64,000 bases of DNA from NCBI GenBank assembly GCA_040902885.1, contig JBBDWK010000046.1, positions 1 through 64,000 of the forward strand, in the 5' to 3' direction. Of this stretch, positions 7,843 through 15,702 are shown piece by piece. A program made the translations under genes and the position numbers. Source of the DNA: JBBDWK01 sp040902885. GTDB taxonomy: Bacteria; Acidobacteriota; Terriglobia; Bryobacterales; Bryobacteraceae. The notes beneath the pieces were generated by a model, which did no database searches, was not told the DNA's origin, and saw nothing but the letters and a program-made list of their open reading frames with translations. Position 1 is the first letter of the stretch; each line of letters starts with the position of its first letter.

Positions 7843-9129
7843 TCAGCGCAGCGCGGTCGCCAACTGCCCGGTCTCGCGGAGCACCTGCATGCCTACGCGT
7901 TCCAAGTTATACTGGGCGTCGTAAAGTTCAATCCAGCGCTGAGCCTCGGCCACACGCGCTTCCTCCACCTGGCGCATGGTAATCCGCCCTTCCTGCTGCT
8001 GCGCCAGCAGAACCGAGATGCGGTCGCGTATCACCTCCAGTTCCAGCCGCGCAACTTCCACCGCGGTCCGCGCCTGGCGCAGTTGCATGTAGTCCTGGCG
8101 TACGTCCACCGCGATCCGATCCCGCAGGGCGTCCCGCTGGGTTCGCAAGCGCGACGCCTCGGTGAGCGCCTGAGCCTTCTGCGCCGAGATGGCCGAGCCG
8201 GTTACGATCGGAATTTGAATGGACGCTCCGATCTGCGCGTTGTTGCGCTGGAAACGCTGGAAGAACTCCTCGTAGTTATTGAAGCGCGAGAGCAGCGCGT
8301 ACTGGGCCACCAGATCGACCCGCGGCAGACGTTCGGCATTGTAGGACCGTACCTCGAGCGCATTGGCCGCGAGGGCCGATTCCAGGCGGCGCAGTTCGGG
8401 ATTGACCTCCAGCGCCTGTGCGGCGGCCTCCTCCTCCGTGAGCGGCAGTTGCGGCGGAGTCCGTTCATCTGCAATGGGGCGCACGCGATCGCCGGGACCG
8501 AAGCCAAGGATGAGTGCCAGCGAGCTTTCGGCCATGGCCTGCTCGGCTTCGAGGCTCTGGGCGCGTTGCGCGGCCCGCGCCGCTTCCAGAGCCGCCTGCC
8601 GCCCTTCGATGGGAAGCTCGCGGCCCGCCTGCACGCGCTCCCGCACAATCTCTCCGACCCGCCGCTGGCTTTCTTCCTGACGTTTGGCGAACTCCGCGGC
8701 GCGCGCGTGCCGTTCGGCGGCAAGAAACAAGTCCGCGGTCTGGTAGAGCACTTCGTCCTGACGTGTGGCGGCGGCGAAGGCGGCTCCACGCGCATTCTCG
8801 CGGGCCCGGGCTACCTGGAGACTTTGGGGACGGTTGAAGAGAGATTGAATACCCTCGGCCCGAAGCAAGGCCGGCGCGGCGCCTTCCATGCTGAGCGGAA
8901 AGCCGTTCGAATATGCCAGCCCGCTGCCCACAACCACGCGTGGCGTGAAGGGCGCCCGCGCCACGCGTATGCCCTGCGCGGCTCGCTGCTCCTCGAGCCG
9001 CGCCAGCGTCAGGTCGGGATTCTGCCGCCGCGCCAGATCGAGCGCTTCGGCCAAAGTCATGCTGCGAACTTCAGCCCGCGCGGAGACTCCCGCAGTGAGG
9101 CACAGGAGAAAGAGAGAGAGAATGGGCAT
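7843..9129 (-). CDS. TolC-like outer membrane efflux protein
   Basis: The 428-residue protein has a signal peptide (MPILSLFLLCLTAGVSARA). Two OEP repeats follow with long alpha-helical, Glu/Arg/Ala-rich coiled-coil segments. TLAEALDLARRQNPDL at the mature N terminus is the classic OEP opening, and the second repeat carries NPELRRLESALAANALEVRS. It would form the trimeric outer-membrane channel of a tripartite efflux pump or type I exporter. An HlyD-type adaptor lies far away at 59 kb, so the partners are not fixed. The frame stays open upstream to 9663, but that is the shadow of yceH; ATG 9129 starts the signal peptide. Confidence 0.9.
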   Translation of the reverse strand: MPILSLFLLCLTAGVSARAEVRSMTLAEALDLARRQNPDLTLARLEEQRAAQGIRVARAPFTPRVVVGSGLAYSNGFPLSMEGAAPALLRAEGIQSLFNRPQSLQVARARENARGAAFAAATRQDEVLYQTADLFLAAERHARAAEFAKRQEESQRRVGEIVRERVQAGRELPIEGRQAALEAARAAQRAQSLEAEQAMAESSLALILGFGPGDRVRPIADERTPPQLPLTEEEAAAQALEVNPELRRLESALAANALEVRSYNAERLPRVDLVAQYALLSRFNNYEEFFQRFQRNNAQIGASIQIPIVTGSAISAQKAQALTEASRLRTQRDALRDRIAVDVRQDYMQLRQARTAVEVARLELEVIRDRISVLLAQQQEGRITMRQVEEARVAEAQRWIELYDAQYNLERVGMQVLRETGQLATALR

Positions 9130-9136
9130 GACCGTT

Positions 9137-9142
9137 ATTGTA
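9137..9142 (-). promoter_or_regulatory. Putative -10 (TACAAT) for the TolC-like gene
   Basis: On the minus strand TACAAT lies 7 bases before the ATG at 9129. TTGGCC, a weak -35, stands 16 bases further upstream. There is no Shine-Dalgarno, so the transcript would be leaderless or nearly so. A similar GACAAT serves yceH on the other strand. Confidence 0.4.
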
Positions 9143-9168
9143 GAGTGCCGCGCCGCCAGGCCAATTGC

Positions 9169-9174
9169 GACAAT
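9169..9174 (+). promoter_or_regulatory. Putative -10 (GACAAT) for yceH
   Basis: GACAAT ends 6 bases before the ATG at 9181. No ribosome-binding site is visible in between, and no convincing -35 was found. With usual spacing transcription would begin at the A of the ATG. Confidence 0.3.
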
Positions 9175-9180
9175 AGCCTG

Positions 9181-9849
9181 ATGCCCTTTCAGCTCGACCC
9201 CGTGCAGGCGCGGGTCCTGGGCGCGCTGCTGGAAAAAGAACTGGCCACGCCCGAATACTACCCGCTCTCCCTCAACGCTCTCGTCAACGCCTGCAACCAG
9301 AAGACGAACCGCGAGCCAGTGATGACTCTCGACGAGAGCGCCGTATCGCAGGCCCTGGAACGCTTGCGCGCGGACAAGCTCGCGCTCATCCTCACCGGCC
9401 GCGATCACCGCGTGCCCAAACACGCACACCGCCTTTACGAGACACTCAACGCCGGCACTCGCGAAGCTGCGCTGCTGTGCGTGCTTCTGCTGCGCGGACC
9501 GCAGACCGGCGGCGAGCTGCGCGCCCGCACCCAGAGCCTGCACAACTTCGAGGATCTCGACTCCGTGCAATCCACCCTCAACAAGCTGATGGAGCGCGAG
9601 CCGGAACCGCTCGTCGCGCGGCTGCCGCGCCAGGCTGGAACCAAGGAGCCGCGCTACGCGCATCTGCTTTCGGGCGCGCCGCTTTCGGATGCAATGGACC
9701 TGCCCGATGCGCCCGCCTCCGTTGCGGCGCCCGCCTCCGCATCCGGCGGCGATCGCATCGCCAGCCTCGAGCGCGAAGTGGAATCGCTGCGCGACGAAAT
9801 TGCGGCTTTGCGGCGGCAGTTTGGCGACTTCCTCAAGCAGTTCGAATGA
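9181..9849 (+). CDS. yceH: YceH family protein (DUF480, winged helix)
   Basis: The 222-residue protein matches the YceH/UPF0502 family, two winged-helix domains of unknown role. The N terminus QARVLGALLEKELATPEYYP and the segment NACNQKTNREPVM are highly characteristic. AALLCVLLLRGPQTGGELR opens the second domain. The C terminus adds an Ala/Pro-rich linker and a coiled coil (about residues 195-222), which is common in this family. It is transcribed away from the TolC-like gene. The start is supported by the family N terminus. Confidence 0.92.
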   Translation: MPFQLDPVQARVLGALLEKELATPEYYPLSLNALVNACNQKTNREPVMTLDESAVSQALERLRADKLALILTGRDHRVPKHAHRLYETLNAGTREAALLCVLLLRGPQTGGELRARTQSLHNFEDLDSVQSTLNKLMEREPEPLVARLPRQAGTKEPRYAHLLSGAPLSDAMDLPDAPASVAAPASASGGDRIASLEREVESLRDEIAALRRQFGDFLKQFE

Positions 9850-9874
9850 ACTGGGCCGATGCTACGATGAGGAC

Positions 9875-10240
9875 ATGGAAATTTTTCGCCACTTCGAAGC
9901 CGGCCCGGACCCCTTCGGCCGCCTTTGGCAGGTCAGGTTCAAGTGGTTGCAGACGGCCATTTCCATACGCCACAGCGACACTGTGGATGTGAAGTTTCTC
10001 CTGGAGTGCGAAGACGCGCGCGAGGAAAAAGTGGTGGCCATGCAGCACGCCGGCCTTCTGGAACTCAGCCGCCGCGCCAACCGGCAGCTTACCGATTCCT
10101 GGTGCTCGCGTCTGGCCGCCTTGCATTTGAAGAACGTCGTAGAGACCGGCGAGGATATGGAGAAGAGCCTCCTCACCGTATCGTCCGGGCAACTGGCCGA
10201 ATATAATGCCAGGATCCAGGACTTCGTGGCCGCGCATTAG
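9875..10240 (+). CDS. Hypothetical protein, 121 aa
   Basis: I do not recognise this family. The protein has an aromatic, beta-rich N terminus (EIFRHFEAGPDPFGRLWQVRFKWLQ), a stretch VDVKFLLECE and a helical C-terminal half with RRANRQLTDSWCSRLAALHLKNVV. It has no signal peptide, membrane helix or metal motif. GAGG stands very close to the ATG at 9875, and the coding frame is open well upstream. It lies 25 bases after yceH in the same direction and may share its transcript. Confidence 0.6.
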   Translation: MEIFRHFEAGPDPFGRLWQVRFKWLQTAISIRHSDTVDVKFLLECEDAREEKVVAMQHAGLLELSRRANRQLTDSWCSRLAALHLKNVVETGEDMEKSLLTVSSGQLAEYNARIQDFVAAH

Positions 10241-10305
10241 CCCGCTTTACAGGCTTGCACAGGATCGAAATCGTGTTACTACTGTTGAATTGGAGGGCGT
10301 GATCT

Positions 10306-10530
10306 ATGGTGACCTGTCCGGTCTGTGACAGCAACATCGACGTGGATACGGAAGAGATCGACGAGGGCGATTCTCTGAGCTGCGACGAGTGCGGCGCTGA
10401 CCTGAAAGTCCTTAGCGTCGAGCCCCTCGAGCTGGAAGCGGGAGAGGAAGATGAAGAGGAAGACGACGAGGACTTCGACGACGACGAAGACGAAGAAGAC
10501 GAGGAGGACGACGAGGACGACTGGAAGTAG
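10306..10530 (+). CDS. LysW-like zinc-ribbon protein with long acidic tail
   Basis: The 74-residue protein has two CxxC pairs (CPVC and CDEC) in the spacing of LysW/ArgW, the amino-group carrier proteins of lysine and arginine synthesis, and the following LKVLSVEPLELE also resembles LysW. In that family the C terminus is EDWGE, and its last Glu is the attachment site for aminoadipate or glutamate. Here an acidic tail of about 30 Asp/Glu residues ends in DDWK, so the acceptor Glu is missing. No lysX, argX or other pathway gene is in the window. A good GGAGGG site precedes the ATG. The fold call is sound; the carrier role is doubtful. Confidence 0.75.
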   Translation: MVTCPVCDSNIDVDTEEIDEGDSLSCDECGADLKVLSVEPLELEAGEEDEEEDDEDFDDDEDEEDEEDDEDDWK

Positions 10531-10567
10531 CCTTTTCACCTCGTTTCGTGGTCTGGCCCTCCGGGCC

Positions 10568-10924
10568 ATGCTCCTTCTGGCCCTGCCGCTTGTCCTGTCT
10601 GCCGTCCAAAACTCTGCCGCCCAAAACCGCGAAAAAGCCTCTCCATACGCACTGATCGTCGGCACCGTTTTTCGGGATAACGGCTTCGCCTTACGCGGCG
10701 CCCAGGTGACCATCCACCCGGATACCGCGGGCAAGAAGGCCAAAGCCAAAAAGCGAAAAGCGGTCTCCGACGCCCGCGGCGAGTTCACCTTCCGGTTGCC
10801 GGCGGCGGAAGCACGCTATAACATTGAAGTAAGGGCAGTTGGTTTTGTCCCCAAGGAAAAGGCCGTCACCATTTCAGGCGACGAGCGGATCGATGTGACC
10901 TTCATGCTCGAGGCGGCTCCCTGA
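10568..10924 (+). CDS. Secreted carboxypeptidase-regulatory-like domain protein
   Basis: The predicted 118-residue protein begins with a hydrophobic signal peptide (MLLLALPLVLSAVQNSAAQ). One carboxypeptidase-regulatory-like beta-sandwich follows: VGTVFRDNGFALRGAQVTI, then SDARGEFTFRLP, YNIEVRAVGFVP and a final beta-strand. Such domains are small extracytoplasmic modules of unknown ligand. The frame is open back to an ATG at 10451 inside the LysW-like gene, which would add a Lys/Arg/Thr-rich extension read from the acidic tail in another frame. I prefer ATG 10568 because it gives a clean signal peptide. It is probably cotranscribed with the LysW-like gene. Confidence 0.7.
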   Translation: MLLLALPLVLSAVQNSAAQNREKASPYALIVGTVFRDNGFALRGAQVTIHPDTAGKKAKAKKRKAVSDARGEFTFRLPAAEARYNIEVRAVGFVPKEKAVTISGDERIDVTFMLEAAP

Positions 10925-10992
10925 CAGCCGCCTGCCGGTTCCATACTAAATTCGCGCGAGTTACGTCTTAACCTTAACGGAGAGAGGAACAT

Positions 10993-11361
10993 ATGAAACC
11001 ACGATTCTACCAAGCGGCATTGCTGCCGGCGATCTGCCTTTTGCTGCTGCCGGCGGCGGCTTTCGCCCAGGGAAAGAAAGGCGAAGACGAAAACGTCCGC
11101 ATGGTCCAGGGAACCGTTACCAACGCGAAGGACAACCTGGTGGCAGGCGCCGTGGTGCAGCTCAAGAACACCAAATCTCTGCAGATCCGGTCCTTCATTA
11201 CCCGGGAAGAGGGAACGTACTACTTTCACGGACTCGACCAAAACGTGGACTATGAGTTGAAAGCGGACCATGAGGGCGCTTCAAGTTCCGTAAGGACTTT
11301 GAGCTCGTTCGACTCCCGGAAGAAGCCGGTGATCAACCTGAAAATCGAATCCAAAAAATAG
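10993..11361 (+). CDS. Secreted carboxypeptidase-regulatory-like domain protein (second copy)
   Basis: The 122-residue protein has a signal peptide ending in PAAAFAQ and one carboxypeptidase-regulatory-like domain. The domain reads MVQGTVTNAKDNLVAGAVVQ, REEGTYYFHGLD and VDYELKADHEG, then a short strand INLKIESKK. It is related in plan to the protein encoded just upstream and may be an old duplicate. GGAGAGAGGA stands before the ATG. It ends 3 bases before the oppositely oriented gamma-glutamyltransferase stop. The function is unknown. Confidence 0.8.
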   Translation: MKPRFYQAALLPAICLLLLPAAAFAQGKKGEDENVRMVQGTVTNAKDNLVAGAVVQLKNTKSLQIRSFITREEGTYYFHGLDQNVDYELKADHEGASSSVRTLSSFDSRKKPVINLKIESKK

Positions 11362-11364
11362 AGT

Positions 11365-13146
11365 TCACCAGGCTAGCGCCACACCCTCCGATCGCGGATC
11401 GACGCCCGCGCTGAGCACGCCCGTTTCCGTATCCAGCCAGATGCCGGCATTGAGACCCTGGGACCATGGCCTGGCAACCTTCACTTTGTGCCCCAGCTTC
11501 TTCAGCGCTTCGCGCGTGGCGGCCGGAATGCGCGCTTCGAGCGAAATCTCGCCCGGATACATGGTGTGCGGGAAAGGCGACGCGGGGAAGCTGCGCGTGG
11601 ACCAGCGCGGCGCTTCGATGGCCTGCTGCACGTTCATGCCGAATTCCACCATGTTGAGAAAAGTCTGCATGGTGCGCTGGCATTGATCGTCGCCTCCAGG
11701 GCTGCCGACAACGAATAACAGTTTTCCATCGCGGGTCACCAGGCTCGATTGCAGCGTGCTCCGAGGCCGCTTGCCCGGCTCCAGCGCGTTCGCATGGCCG
11801 GGAACGAGCGAGAAATAATCGCCCCGGCAGTTGAGCGAGAAACCAAGATCGCCAAGAACCACCTTGGTCCCGAAGCCGCTGTGCAGACTTGGAGTGAAAG
11901 AAACGGCGTTGCGGTTTTTGTCCACCACGCAGATGTAGCTCGTATCGCCTTCGTGATCGGCATTACCGGCGAGGTCAACGTCCAAAGGCCGTTCCACTTC
12001 GCCTTTCGCCACCGTGCCGGGACGCAACTCGAGCGAGGCGCGCCGCGCATCGATGAGCTTGCGCCGCTCAGCGCCGTAGGCGGGCGACAGCAGGCTCTCG
12101 AACGGGATGTTGATAAAATCCATGTCGCCGAGATACTTGTCTCGATCCGCGAACGCCAGCTTTACGGCTTCCACGCCCGTATGGATGTAGGCGGGGCTGT
12201 TGTGGCCCATGGCTTTCAAGTCATAGCCGCTCAGCAAATTCAACACGAACAGCTCGGCCGGTCCCTGCGTGGCCGAGGCGTTCTTGTACATGCGATAGCC
12301 CCGGTAGTCGAGCGACACGGGAGTCTCCACCTTGGCCGTATAGCTCGCGAAATCCTCGTACCGCAGCAGCCCGCCGTTCTCTTGGGAAAACGCACCCATG
12401 ACATGCGCGATGTCGCCTTTATAAAAGCGGTCGCGCGCGGCTTGTAGCCCGGCGCGCCGGCCTTTGGAAGCGTTCTGCCGCTCGGCTTCCACCATCTTCC
12501 GCATGGTTTGCGCCAGGTTCGGGTTGCTCCACAGCTCCCCCGGCGCGGGTGGCTTCCCATTTTTCGTGTATGTTTTCACGCTGGTCGGATAGCCGCGCAG
12601 CCTCTTCGATCCCGCCGCGCGCGAAAAACCTTCGCTCACGGGGAATCCCTTCTCGGCCATCTCTATGGCCGGCGCGAGCACCTGCTCAAAGCTCATCGTG
12701 CCCCAGCGGTCCAGGAGAATAAACCAGGCATCCACCACGCCTGGCACGGTGGCGGCAAGCAGCGTATCGTCCACCGGCAGCTTGCCTCCGTGATTCTTCC
12801 TGTACCAGTCGATGGTGGCCAGCCGCGGGGCGGTTCCCTCCGCGTTGATGGAGTGAACCTGTTGCGTCTTCGCATCGAACACCAGCAGCACCGCATCGCC
12901 GCCCATGCCGTTCGAAGAGGGCGACACCAGACCCAGCACGGCCTGACCGGCAACGATCGCGTCGAAGGCGTTGCCGCCATCGCGCAGGATCCGCTCGGCC
13001 GCCAGCGTGGATTCCGGCTGCATGGAGGCTGCGGCGTGCCGTGTGCCGCGCACCACGGGATGCATGGTTCTCGCGGGACGGTTGGTCTGAGCGGAAAGAG
13101 CGCAGGAAACGACCGCAAACAGGACGACGGGCGTGAGTAACCGCAT
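11365..13146 (-). CDS. ggt: Gamma-glutamyltransferase family protein (GDT-Y type)
   Basis: The 593-residue precursor has a signal peptide (MRLLTPVVLFAVVSCALSAQ) and the Ntn-hydrolase gamma-glutamyltransferase fold. The N-terminal part has GGNAFDAIVAGQAVLG and SSNGMGGDAVLLV. The autocatalytic cleavage/nucleophile site is HEGDTSYICVVDK with Thr402, which would become the N terminus of the small subunit. The small subunit keeps GSPGGDDQ and FGMNVQQAIEAPRW. The site is of the GDT-x-Y subtype rather than TTHY, so the substrate could be glutathione, a related thiol or another gamma-glutamyl or acyl amide. ATG 13146 has TATAAT just 6 bases upstream. Confidence 0.9.
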   Translation of the reverse strand: MRLLTPVVLFAVVSCALSAQTNRPARTMHPVVRGTRHAAASMQPESTLAAERILRDGGNAFDAIVAGQAVLGLVSPSSNGMGGDAVLLVFDAKTQQVHSINAEGTAPRLATIDWYRKNHGGKLPVDDTLLAATVPGVVDAWFILLDRWGTMSFEQVLAPAIEMAEKGFPVSEGFSRAAGSKRLRGYPTSVKTYTKNGKPPAPGELWSNPNLAQTMRKMVEAERQNASKGRRAGLQAARDRFYKGDIAHVMGAFSQENGGLLRYEDFASYTAKVETPVSLDYRGYRMYKNASATQGPAELFVLNLLSGYDLKAMGHNSPAYIHTGVEAVKLAFADRDKYLGDMDFINIPFESLLSPAYGAERRKLIDARRASLELRPGTVAKGEVERPLDVDLAGNADHEGDTSYICVVDKNRNAVSFTPSLHSGFGTKVVLGDLGFSLNCRGDYFSLVPGHANALEPGKRPRSTLQSSLVTRDGKLLFVVGSPGGDDQCQRTMQTFLNMVEFGMNVQQAIEAPRWSTRSFPASPFPHTMYPGEISLEARIPAATREALKKLGHKVKVARPWSQGLNAGIWLDTETGVLSAGVDPRSEGVALAW

Positions 13147-13152
13147 GTCGGG

Positions 13153-13181
13153 ATTATAGAGCAAATGCCGCCGCCTTTCAC
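13153..13181 (-). promoter_or_regulatory. Putative leaderless promoter of the first gamma-glutamyltransferase gene
   Basis: On the minus strand GTGAAA (13176-13181) and a perfect TATAAT (13153-13158) are separated by 17 bases. The start codon follows the -10 by 6 bases, which puts transcription start at the ATG. The -35 overlaps the 3' end of the REC-GGDEF gene. Confidence 0.55.
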
Positions 13182-14098
13182 TCCACGCGAACTTCCGGGT
13201 GGGACTCGACGCGGTTGCGCCCCTTGCGCTTGGCTCGGTACAAAGCGTCGTCTGCCAGGCGGACCAGAGTGTCCATCTCCCAGCCGGGCACATCCGCCGT
13301 GGAGGCCACGCCGTAGCTGCACGTCACGGTAATTTCCTCGCCGGACACGGAGATGGGCTGTGCGACCTCCTGGCGCAAGCGCTCGGCCTGGATGGCGCCG
13401 GTGCGCGTGTCGCAGCCCGGAAGAACGATCAGAAATTCCTCTCCCCCGTAACGGCCTACATGGTCGTAGGAGCGCATGGACGCCTTCATGCGCCTGGCCG
13501 CCTCCGCCAGCACCGCGTCGCCGCCCAGATGCCCGTAGGTATCGTTGACCTGCTTGAACCTGTCGAGATCGGCCATCACCACGGCCAGCGGTTTCCCTTC
13601 GCGTCGTGCACGGTCCAGCTCGCGATGAAAGATGTCGAAGATGGCGCGCCGGTTCAGCAGGCCGGTCAGCGGGTCCCTTGCGGCCTGCTCGCTGAGCGCT
13701 TCCTGGATCGACAACAGCCGCGCTTCCAACTGCAGCAGTCGCTGTCCGGTGCGCAGCCGCGCCCTCAGCTCGTGAGGATCGAACGGATTGGTGACAAAGT
13801 CGTCCGCGCCGAAGTCCAGCGCCTCCACCACGCCGTCGCTCTCGTTGACCGAGGTCAGCAGGACAATATAGACGTAACGCGTTCCGGCGCTCTCCCGGAT
13901 GCGGCGGCATAGGTGCGCTTCCCGGATGCCGGGCAGGCCCCAATCCAGCAGCGCCATCTGGGGAGGGTCGTTGGACCGGAGGGCGCTCATGATCTGAGCG
14001 ACATCCGCCGCCGGCTGAACTTGATAGCCCCATGTCGAAAGCATCGCCTCCAGACGGCGTCTCGAAACATGGTTGTCCTCAGCGACGAGGATTCGCAC
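13178..14098 (-). CDS. Response regulator diguanylate cyclase (REC-GGDEF)
   Basis: The 306-residue protein has a receiver domain (1-120) and a GGDEF domain (about 140-300). The active site is GGEEF (218-222), so it should make c-di-GMP from GTP. An inhibitory I-site RSYD (209-212) stands exactly five residues before it, as in product-inhibited cyclases. In the receiver, Asp8, phosphoacceptor Asp52 and Thr82 are present. The conserved Lys of the last strand is replaced: FVTNPFDP has Asn104 where FLTKPF is usual. A cognate kinase is not adjacent. It is divergent from tldD. Confidence 0.9.
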   Translation of the reverse strand: MRILVAEDNHVSRRRLEAMLSTWGYQVQPAADVAQIMSALRSNDPPQMALLDWGLPGIREAHLCRRIRESAGTRYVYIVLLTSVNESDGVVEALDFGADDFVTNPFDPHELRARLRTGQRLLQLEARLLSIQEALSEQAARDPLTGLLNRRAIFDIFHRELDRARREGKPLAVVMADLDRFKQVNDTYGHLGGDAVLAEAARRMKASMRSYDHVGRYGGEEFLIVLPGCDTRTGAIQAERLRQEVAQPISVSGEEITVTCSYGVASTADVPGWEMDTLVRLADDALYRAKRKGRNRVESHPEVRVE

Positions 14099-14148
14099 TC
14101 AACAGGCTCCTCACTTGGGGATTTTCCAGGTCATCCAGGTTCCCCTAT

Positions 14149-14166
14149 CGTTGTAAGGGTACAACG
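14149..14166. promoter_or_regulatory. 18-bp inverted repeat, possible operator
   Basis: CGTTGT-AAGGGT-ACAACG is a perfect 6-bp inverted repeat with a 6-bp centre. It lies in the 173-bp divergent gap between the diguanylate cyclase and tldD. The arrangement suits a dimeric regulator, but this is inference from symmetry alone. Confidence 0.3.
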
Positions 14167-14271
14167 AGTTTGGCCGGGCGCTCGCCGCGGCCGTCGATTG
14201 CTGGCTGGAATAGGGCTTTTTACCCCGGTTTATCAACGCTTTGGCCTATTCCTGCGTGTTACCCTGGAAGT

Positions 14272-15702
14272 ATGCGGTTTTCGGAGTCGTTCTTCGCGCG
14301 GCGGTTCAATTTGACCGAGCGCGACCTGGAGTCCTGGCTGGCCGAGGCCCTTTCAAAAGGCGGGGATTACGCCGACATTTACGTTGAATATCTGGCTACC
14401 AGCGTCATTAGCGTGGACGAATCGATTGTCAAGACGGCCACGCAGGGCGTATCGCTGGGAGTTGGCGTGCGCGTCATCGCCGGGGAACGCACCGGCTATG
14501 CCTATAGCGACGATTTAAGTCCGGAGAAAATCCGCAAGGCGGCCCTGGTTGCCGCCTGCATCGCCGCCGGACCGGCCCAGGTGGAAACGGCCTCGCTTGA
14601 GGAGGGCCTGCGCCACAATTTATACCCGGTTTTGACCGCGCCCAGCGAGACGGCGCTCGCCGAACGCGTGGACCTGGTGCAGAGGGCGGACCTCGCCGCC
14701 CGCGCTTACGATCCGCGCATCTATCAGGTCCAGGCCACTTACGCGGACAGCCTCCGGCAGGTGCTGGTGGCCACCAGCGAAGGCGTGCTGAATTTCGACC
14801 GCCAGCCCATGACGCGCATGAGCGTCTACGCTTTGGCGAGGGAGAATGGAGGCGCTCCGCAGCGCGGCCATTCGGGAGGCGGAGGGCGCGTCGGCCTGGA
14901 GTTTTTCATCGAGCACAAGACGCCGGAATACTTCGCCAGGGAGGCGGCCCGTCAGGCGGTGGTGCAGTTGGATGCCGTGGAAGCGCCCGCCGGCGAGGCC
15001 ACCGTGGTGCTGGGTCCCGGCTGGCCCGGCGTGCTGCTGCACGAAGCGGTGGGCCATGGCCTCGAAGCCGACTTCAACCGCAAGGGAACTTCGGCTTTCA
15101 GCGGCCGCATTGGCGAGCAGGTGGCGAGCCCCCTTTGCACGGTGATCGACGATGGCACCATTCGCGACCGGCGCGGCTCCCTCAACGTGGACGACGAAGG
15201 CACGCCCACCGGCCGCAATGTGCTCATTGAGAATGGAATTCTGCGCGGCTACCTGCAGGACAAGCTTTCCAGCCGCATTATGAAATCGCCGCAAACCGGC
15301 AGCGGGCGCCGCGAAAGCTACCAGCACATGCCCATGCCGCGCATGACCAATACCTTCATGCTGGCCGGAGAAAGCGACCCGGAGGAGATCGTCCGGTCCG
15401 TGCCCAAGGGCATCTATTGCGCCAATTTCGGCGGCGGCCAGGTGGACATCACCAACGGCAATTTCGTCTTCTCGGCTTCGGAGAGCTACCTCATCGAAGA
15501 CGGCAAACTGACGCGGCCCGTGCGCAATGCTACGCTGATCGGCAACGGCCCGGAAGCGCTGCGGTACGTGAGCATGGTGGGCCACGATCTCCAGTTGGAT
15601 GAAGGCATCGGCATGTGCGGCAAGGAAGGCCAGAGCGTTCCCGTGGGCGTGGGCATCCCGACCGTGCGGATCGACCGCATGACCGTGGGAGGAACGGCGT
15701 GA
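14272..15702 (+). CDS. tldD: Metalloprotease TldD
   Basis: The 476-residue protein is the TldD subunit of the TldD/TldE zinc protease, which trims peptides such as ribosomally made modified peptides. The zinc motif HEAVGHGLEAD is intact. RVIAGERTGYAYSDDLS near the N terminus and the C-terminal VRNATLIGNGPEAL are typical of the family. ATG 14272 follows GGAAG and starts just before the family N terminus. The open frame extends upstream to 14032 but only over the divergent cyclase. It overlaps tldE by 4 bases (GTGA), so the two subunits should be made together. Confidence 0.95.
   Translation: MRFSESFFARRFNLTERDLESWLAEALSKGGDYADIYVEYLATSVISVDESIVKTATQGVSLGVGVRVIAGERTGYAYSDDLSPEKIRKAALVAACIAAGPAQVETASLEEGLRHNLYPVLTAPSETALAERVDLVQRADLAARAYDPRIYQVQATYADSLRQVLVATSEGVLNFDRQPMTRMSVYALARENGGAPQRGHSGGGGRVGLEFFIEHKTPEYFAREAARQAVVQLDAVEAPAGEATVVLGPGWPGVLLHEAVGHGLEADFNRKGTSAFSGRIGEQVASPLCTVIDDGTIRDRRGSLNVDDEGTPTGRNVLIENGILRGYLQDKLSSRIMKSPQTGSGRRESYQHMPMPRMTNTFMLAGESDPEEIVRSVPKGIYCANFGGGQVDITNGNFVFSASESYLIEDGKLTRPVRNATLIGNGPEALRYVSMVGHDLQLDEGIGMCGKEGQSVPVGVGIPTVRIDRMTVGGTA

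Noticed and set aside
8083..9180. A long plus-strand frame running into yceH, opposite the TolC-like gene
   Set aside because: Only the part from 9181 matches a family. The upstream part is antisense to a clear OEP protein.
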